From JBMYXZ01 sp049608925 (GTDB lineage Bacteria; Pseudomonadota; Alphaproteobacteria; JAGOMX01), in assembly GCA_049608925.1 (NCBI GenBank), contig JBMYXZ010000008.1, positions 1 to 24,789 on the forward strand: a stretch of 24,789 nt of DNA, written 5' to 3'. Each line of letters opens with the position of its first letter. Positions within the stretch are counted from its first letter, which is position 1. The notes beneath the pieces are model-generated. The model was not told the origin of the DNA. It searched no databases and was given only the letters and a program-made list of their open reading frames with translations. The position numbers were made by a program, and so were the translations under genes. Below, piece after piece: positions 1 through 9,000 of the stretch.

Positions 1-23
1 TCTATTTGGCCCAGCTTTCTCAT

Positions 24-54
24 AAAAATCCCTCTGGGCGGTTGCCCAGAGGGA
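24..54 (-). terminator. Intrinsic terminator of the giant repeat-protein gene
   Basis: An 11-bp perfect stem (29-39 with 44-54) closes a GGTT loop. In the minus direction it is followed by a run of five T (28-24). It lies about 37 nt beyond the stop codon of the giant gene. On the plus strand a run of seven T (63-69) follows after an 8-nt gap, so it may also stop transcription entering from the left of the window. Confidence 0.85.
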
Positions 55-90
55 GTCGGGAGTTTTTTTGGAATGTATATTTTTTTATTA

Positions 91-3000
91 TTATACCAGT
101 GGATCACCAGCAGGGTTTGCTGAGACCAAGACAATTACATAATCTGTAAGATCATCAAAGTCTCCTATTCCCATGCCGCCATATCCATTAAGCTGAACGC
201 TGCCGCCACCGTCAAAGTCGATCATCAAGTCTCCGCCAGCATCCGTAAACGAGGTTTGAGCATCCAAGTCATCCAAATCGATCGTTAGATCGTTATTGGC
301 GTCGATTAGATTACCGAATTCCAGCGTTTCGCCTTCTTCCAGGTCATGGATGATGTCATGGCCTTGCATTGCGTTGTCACCATCGACAAGGTCAAGACTG
401 AAGGCAAAGGTATCAACGCCGCCGTCACCCCATAGTTCGTCATTACCCCACATCAGGATCTGTGATGGATAACCACCATCAAATTCACGATGTAGAATGT
501 CAGAACTTGGTAGCATAAAGTCACGAACATCACCGGTGATCCAGTCATCACGTGCACCACCATGGATCATGTCATTACCAAACACAATATGGTTACCTTC
601 GAAGACAAGATCATCATTTTCATCCAGTAACAGTTTAATCGTGTCACCATCACCGAATAGGATGTCTTCACCCAGGCTGTTGTCGCCAAAGATAATGTCG
701 TCACCCATGTGGATTTGGTTATTCATAAAGATAACTTCATCATCCATCATACCGTAACCATAGTCGGGGACCTGACCAGCAATCAGCTGTACAGTGAAGT
801 CTTTGAAGTCACCATAGACTAGATCGTCTCCACCGCCAGCATTGATCATGTCATCACCGAAGACGACGCTTGTCATGGACATTTCAACGATTGCTTCATA
901 GGTGTTGCCTACGCCAACGGTTAGTCCACCTTGAAGAAGGATGTTACCGGTTTCTATGTCACCAAAGATAATATCATTTCCACCACCGGTATCAATGATA
1001 TCTTTTACGAAAGTAAACGAGCTGCCTTGTAATAGTGCATTAGCTTGGGCTACGTTAGACATATCCTGCCCCATTGTCAGGGTCGCAAGTCCACCCATAA
1101 CATTGATGTGGAAGTCTTGTGTATCACCATAGACAATATCCGCGCCATCTGTCACGGTACTGGTACTTATCGTATCCTCTCCGAATACTACAGATACTTC
1201 TACAATGCCTGCGCTTGAGTCAATGGCTACTGATGTGCCTGGCTGAGCTTCAGTGGTTCCACCTTTTGCCTCAATCAAGAACTTCTTGGCATCGCCCGAG
1301 ACAGTATTATCGCCGCCTTCAACCGTCACCATGTCATTACCAAACAAGACACTGCCCATCTGGACAAATCCAGTAGCATTTACAACGTTACCACTTCCAG
1401 ATCCTGCTGTTGCTGTGCCTCCTAGTGCTTTTATCTCTAGGTTTTCAGCGCCTGCATGAATGGTGTCATTGCCTCGACCGCTCATGATTGTATCGCCAGC
1501 AAGTGTGATATTTGGATTAACAGTTGCATTTGCCAGTACTGTGCTGTCATCAGTTTTGCCGATTGATGCTGTCATGGTTGAAGCCATTGCAACTACAGAA
1601 AGCAGCCTTACGTCTCCCCATGACTTGTTGTTACCGCTGCCTAACCATATGTTGTCAACTCCAAATGTCAGTTCTGACATCATGGAAGCACTGGCATCCA
1701 CCATGCTGGAAACAGAGCCAAATCCTGAGTTGATCATGGCGTCTCCACCTTTAGCAAGCAGATCGACTTCATCTGCATCACCATAGACTTCATCATTGTC
1801 GGTAATGCCGAAGAAATCAGGTCCTGTGACAGAAATCATATCTGCACCGAAAGTGATGCTCATAAGGCCTTCCGCTGTTGCAGTTGCGTTGGCATTACTA
1901 ATCAAGGCATTTGCTCCCATATCATCAATGGTTGCAAAACCACCACGGATGTCATAGTCAATATCGTTAACATCACCGTAGACAAGATCATCTTTATTAT
2001 ATGTAGTGATCATGTCGTCACCAAAGGTATGTATATCACTATTGCTTGCATCGGCGATTACAAGTGGACTGCTGCGATTGGAGCTGGCCATACCACCCAA
2101 ATTTTCGGCCTGGATTTGATTGGCATCGCCATAAACAGTTGCTTCATCCCAACCAGTTATGATCATGTCTCCGCCATAAGTAAAGTTGTTACGAAGACTG
2201 AAGCTACCGGTATTTGCCTGGTTCATGTCTCCTATATTAATACTTGCGAGGCCGCCTTCTGCTAATATTTCCAGTGTGTCAATATCACCCCAAACATGTT
2301 TTTCACCACTGTTGCTGGTTATAATATCCTTAGCGAAAGTAAAGATATTACTTTCAAGAAAGGCCAGTGAATAAACCCCTGACGCACTACCATTCCCATG
2401 ATCTGCCGAGCCGCCTTCCGCAGTTAGCTTAATTTCACGAATATCACCTACTAGCATGTCAAAGCCATCCCAGGTGTTAATGGTATCTTCCCCAGTATTG
2501 ACTATACTACGAAATACAATTGCTTCTGTATCGGATGTTGCCATATTACCAGAGCCATACTGAGCATCTCCACCTTTAGCAATAAAGTGGACTTCATCAG
2601 CATCACCAGTGGCAACATTATTACCGCTGCCAAGGTCAAGGGTATCACCAGCGAAATTAAGAGTGTTTGATCTTATAAGGACCTCTGCGAGTGATTCGCT
2701 GCCATCTCCCACACCAAAGACCGATTTTCCGGCTTCAGCTTCCAACTTGATTTTTTTGGCATCACCATGTACATGGTCATTTCCGTCACCAGCAGATATT
2801 GTGTCTATGCCAAAATTAAATTCATTATCTCTAACCTCTGCACTTGTATTCAATAAGCTCATATCACCAAAAGCTAGAGATGATTGAACATCATTGCCTT
2901 TCGCCTTAAGAATTATTTCATTTGCATCCCCGTATGCATGATTATTGCCTTCACCAAGCTCTATTATGTCGAAGCGAAATTCGACGGTATTAGAGGAAAC

Positions 3001-6000
3001 ATCGGCGTCTGCACTAACCTGTACAAGTGAATCGCCAAATTGATTGTTGACTGTTGCGGATCCACCTGTTGCCAGCATCTCGAGGATATTGACATCACCG
3101 TATACTTTGTCATCGTCAGGTAGTAGTACAGGAACATGGTATGGATCATAATAGTGCATGTGGTGCATATCATCCGGGCACGAAGCATCAATCAAATCCG
3201 AACCAAAGGTTATGAAGTTAGCAGTATTACTTGCCGCAACATTGATGACTGATGTATCTACGCTTCCAGTACTATTAAAAACACCACCAGTTGCAGAGAA
3301 TGTTAACTCATTACCATCACCAAAGATGATGTCATTTCCTTTGCCGGCATGGATTGTTTCGCTACCGGTATTGACGCTGTTTGCTCCCAGTTCTCCAGCA
3401 GCATTAAAAGTTGACATTGGCATGGAGGATGTGACGTTAATAGCCCCCCCCATAGTCTCAAATGTTATTTTATCAAAATCTCCTTTGATATTATCTTCAC
3501 CATCACCTGATTCTATTAGGTCACTCCCAAACCTCACTGTATTTAAAACCATAATACCATTCACAAGGGTATCATTGCCCCCTGCGCCTGCAAGGTTCGC
3601 TGTGCCGCCTTCTGCTTTAAGAAGTAGGTCTAGAATATCACCAGTAAGGTGATTATTACCCCCTTTTACGGTGATTTCATCGCCCAAGAATGCAAAGGTA
3701 TTAAGCTGTACTTCGCCAGTTGCTCTTACTACCGGTGCATCGCTTATCATATCCGCATTGATTGTGCCACCAAGACCAATCAGTTCGATTTTTCCTGCAT
3801 TGCCTTTGATGTTGTCATCGCCATCTCCTGCGGTAATTAGGTTGGGAGACAATTGTGTTATTGTTGTGCTAGTTACATAGCCAGAGGCCGCAAGCATAGA
3901 GCTATTGTCATATAACCCGTTTGCAGTTGCTGTGCCACCTTGTGCCATCAGCAGCATATGCTCAATATTACCAAAGGCCGTGTTATTGCCATCTCCTAAT
4001 ATAATTTCATGACCACCTAAGTTGATATAATTGAGATCAATAAAAGCATCTGCATCAACAGTTTGTAAACCACCCATGCCGCCATCATTAAACAAAGTTG
4101 CATTGCCGCCAAGGGCGTTCAGTGTGACTTTTTCAGCATCACCCCAAACCATATCATCATCTGCTTCATGGTGATCGGTCGTTACATTAAGAGTGTCACT
4201 GCCAAACGTTAGGTCATTAAGCATCAAAAATGCTGTGGCATTGACACTACCCAGAGTACTAGGTGTCCCCATTGATCCTAAGGTTGCATTGCCAGCTTTT
4301 GCATCAAGGGTTACTGTTTTGGTATCCCCCCAAACTTTGTCGTCACCACTTGAGGTCATTATATTGTCATCACCAAATGTGCTGGTATTACCACGCATAG
4401 ACTTCATAGCATCTGCTACATTGCCTGCACCATAGCCAACGTTGGCAGTACCACCTTTTGCCTCGTACAATATATCTTTGGCATCGCCATAAACAGTGTC
4501 CTGGTGCCATCCACCCCATATATTATCTGATCCATAGTTGGTGGTTATATCATTGACAGCTCCTGAAGCGTCAGCTATGTGTTCATTTCCATATCCTGTT
4601 GTTGCAGTACCTCCCCACACAGAGAGCATAAACATGTCAACATCACCGAACAGTAGATTGTTACCGTCTCCTGCATGAATGTAGTCTGTGCCAAAAGTAA
4701 ATTCTGACATACGAACAGTTACTGATGTATCGGCAGCATTACCCTCTAATCCAAACCCGACTAATGATGTACCGCCAATGGCTTTTAGATTCAGCATCTT
4801 GCCATCACCATAAATGGTGTCATCACCGTTACCAGTTGTAATGGTATCGTCTCCAGTTATTAAAGTCGTATTAGTGATTGTAGTTGACGTATCGGCATTG
4901 AGATCACTTCCATTTCTCAATTCAGCTTCCCCACCTGTGGCTAGAATATTGAATTTGTAGAAATCACCAGTTGCAAGGTTGTCACCTTCGCTAAGATCAA
5001 TTTCTGTGCCTGCAAATTCCCATTCATTGGTAGAAACGAAAGCCCCTGCTTCGGCCCTATTGTCATTTCCATCTCTGCCAACTGCACGACCACCTTGGAT
5101 CATTACATCGATTGTATGCGCATTACCATGGGCTTCATCATTACCATCGCCTGCGGAAATGTTTGCGCCGCCAAATGTAAAGCTATTGTCCTCAAACTTT
5201 CCATTAGAACTTATTTCATTGTTCATGCCATCAATAATCATGGATGTATTCATCGAGGCAACAGCCATAATGGCCATCATGTTAACGTCACCATAGGCCA
5301 GGTTGTTACCCTTGCCCAGCTTGATGTCATCTAGTCCAAACTCAAGACTATTGTCCACTATCTCAGCATTAGAATTCACCTCGTTATTCATGTCATCCAT
5401 TCTGGTAGCAAGGGAAGCAGAGCCACCAAAGGCCTTCATCTCTAACCAATCAAGGTCACCAAATACCGTATCATCGTCGCTGAACATATCAAGTGGATCG
5501 TCACCTGTGGCATCAATCCAGTCGCCAGCAAAAGTTAATTCCACTTCTTCGATTTGAGCGCGAGCCCTGACCTCTGAGTCATCGATAACTTGGTCATGAT
5601 AGCTCATAAGGTCTTTGACTTGGGCTGTCCCAGCTCTTGCGACCAGGCTGAGTTCCTTGCCGTCACCATAGATCGTATCATCACCCAACTGGCTGTTGAT
5701 GGTATCTTCGCCTGTCTCGATATGATCATATTCTATTTCCCCATCCGCGGATGCGAGGAGGCCATTATTTGCGTCAGAGCGCCCCATCATTGCCAGTCCA
5801 CCGGTTGCTTCCATCTTAAACGCGTGAAAATCACCCTTGATTGTGTCATTGCCGCCAATTGGTCCGCCCAATTTATTTGTAATATCGATTGTATCATTTC
5901 CAAACACAAAACGTATGTCATCGAGATCACCATCGGCTGTCACTTGGTTATCATTGTTTTTATCAATGCCAGAGCCCATCATGCCGGTGCCACCTGTGAT

Positions 6001-9000
6001 TTTAATTTCAATGTCATTAGCGTCGCCAAATATGGTGTTATCACCCCCTGCGTCGGTTATTTCATCGCGGGCGAATTCAAAGTCAATGCTATAATCATTA
6101 TCATCAGTGCTAAGATCACCATCTACATCGATATCATTATCGCTGCCATCTCCATTCATGGTTGCTGTTGCGCCAGTAGCGTGGATTTCAATTTTGTTGG
6201 CATCACCTATAAGTTCGTCATTACCAATGCCAGAGTCGATAGTATCTTCACCTGTCCTAACAACCAGGTCTTCAATTTCAGCCTCATTTCCAAGGTCGTC
6301 ATTGTCGTCGCCATTGCCGTTAAGTGTCGCGGTTCCAGCTTGTAGTTTTATCTTTAGAAGATCGACGTCTCCTACAGCACGATTCTCACCATCCCCAAGA
6401 AGAATGTCATCATCACCGAAATAAATTTCAGAACCCTGCAAGTCTGCGACCGTATCAACTTCTATTGTTCGTGGAAGATCATCGTCATAATCAGGATGCC
6501 CAGTAGAGCCCGTAAAGGCTGTAGATATTCCGCCTGTTACGGTTATCAGGAAGTTTTGTACATCGCCAAAGACAACGTCGTTTCCTGGACTGTTCAGATA
6601 GAAGTTCGTGCCGGTGGCATCAATGACATCATCACCAAAGTTGAATACATTGTCGGAAATAGTTGCCTCAGCATCAGACCTTCCGAAATTTGTTGCCATA
6701 TCCATCTTACCCAGTGTCGCATTGCCACCAACAGCAAGCAAAGATATGTCTTTGGCATCTCCAAAGATAGTATCATTTCCTCCACGGGTTTTGATCGTAT
6801 CATCAGCAAAGTTAAGCTCAAGATCTTTGACCTCTCCCTGAACATCAAGGTTTGTGTTGAAGAAATTATTGTTACCGCTTGCTCTTTCAGCGCCAGCACC
6901 GGCCATGCCAACTCCACCTATGCCTTCAAAGTTAAGCTTATGGGCATCACCATAGACAATATCATCGCCGTCGCTATCTTCTCCTAACGAGATATAATCT
7001 TCACCAAAGTTGATGACTATATCACCATCCATAACATTGGGGTTGTCGGCATTAGGCAGACGCCCAATATTACCCATGGCAAAGACGTTATTTTCATTGC
7101 CATCACCTGCCATGGCTAGGCCGCCTTCGGCACGCATGTGTAATTCTTTTACGTCACCTACAACTTCGTTATTGCCACCTGCTATATTGATGGTATCTTC
7201 ACCAAATGTAATAGTTTCAAAGTCAATATTCGCATTGGCTTGTACTGCATTAAAGTTACCGTCGCCTTTCTTGGCCTGGCCGCCATCAGCGCCATAGGAT
7301 AGTTTGTAGACATCACCATAGATTTTGTCGTTTCCGACACCGGCTGTGATCGTATCATCGCCATAGCGGTGAGTATTATTCATAATCAAACCGCGTGCAA
7401 GAACCTCGGAATAGTCCTCGTCTCCTGCTTCGGCTGTCATTTCAGCAGCCACGGCATTAATCAATACTTGGTTTGCATCGCCATAGACAACATTGTCACC
7501 ATTGCCAACCCAGATCTGGTCATCTCCGCCTAATATCTCATTTTCTTCAATTATGGCTTCACCTGATACAACTACAATATTGGGTACTTCACCCGGCGCT
7601 GAGTTTGCTTCTGCATGACCACCTAAAGCACCCAGCTCGATTAGGTCTGCATCACCATATACAGTGTCATCATCATCGACAAAGACAATGTTCATATTGT
7701 CAAATGTCACTATTGTATCATCAGCAAATTCTAGGGTATTGCCTTCAATAAGGGCATTAGCGTTAGCACTGGAGAGGAACAGCGAATGCTCGTGATCGTC
7801 AGCGCCAAATTTCGCACTTCCGCCTTCAGCAAGCAACTTAAGTTCTTTGACATCACCATAGACTTCATCATTACCATTATTGGTGTAAATAAAGTCCGTT
7901 GCAAAACCAAGGTAGTTACCAGTAACAATACCATTGGCTTCGATCATTCTGCCAAATGCAGTGCCCTTAAAGGAAGCTTCGCCACCTTTACCTTTCAGTT
8001 CGATTTGATGGGCATCACCAATAACTTTATCATCACCGTCCCCGGTTGTGATGTTGTCACTGCCAAACTGGGTGGAGCTGCTAGTAACGTCACCATTTGC
8101 AGTTACTACAGTATCAGCAAGTGATTCTAAGAAGTAATCAACTGCTTGATCTATTATTAACGGACCTCCAAGTCCGAATAGTGCTTCCAAGAATTCAATG
8201 ATTTCAGGGAAGGTTACGTTTAGATCTTGCGGATCAATTACATCACTAAAATCTGTTTGCAGACTATTTTCTGATGTTGCCATGCCTCCATGAGCAGACA
8301 TACTGATTTTTCCAACATCACCAACCACAAAGTTATCGCCGTCACCAACTTCAATTATATCATCACCAAAGGTGGAGCCAATATTGTCTATCAAAGCGTC
8401 TGCGAGAGCAATATTATTGGACTTAGCTTCGCCGCCTTTAGCTTCTAAGTGAATCTCTAGTCCACCACCATATACGATGTTGTTGCCATCACCTAGAGTG
8501 ATAATATCATTACCGTAATTGATCCAATTACTTTCGATAAAACCATTTGCTTCTGCACGATCGTGACCATAGAACATGTCAAAGCCGCCTTCGATGGGCT
8601 CGGCGTCAATCTCTAAAGTCATGAAATTAAAGCTCATAAATAAAGTCTCAAATAAGTCATCATTGTTTTCAAGAATATCAACCACAAAGCTGCCATCAAT
8701 ATCCTTTTGGTTTCCGAGACTCCAAACAGAAGCAATCCCGCCTTCTGCTGTCATCCACAAGGAATCAACATCTCCACAGGTAAAGTTATTACCGTCACCT
8801 GCATCGATACGGTCTTCACCGCCCATGACATCATTTTCAATAACTATTGCAGATGCTTCTGCATTGTTCATTTCATGATGCTGTAAAGCACTACGCACAG
8901 TTGCTTCTCCAGATTTTGCCTCTAGCTTCATCACGCGGATGTCACCAGCCATGACGTTGTCGCCATCACCAGCAACTAATTCATCATTACCGCCAATGAA

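Noticed and set aside
5590..6345. 251-codon plus-strand ORF
   Set aside because: Antisense to the repeat array, where periodic codons suppress stop codons in other frames. Composition is not protein-like and its neighbours are similar shadows.
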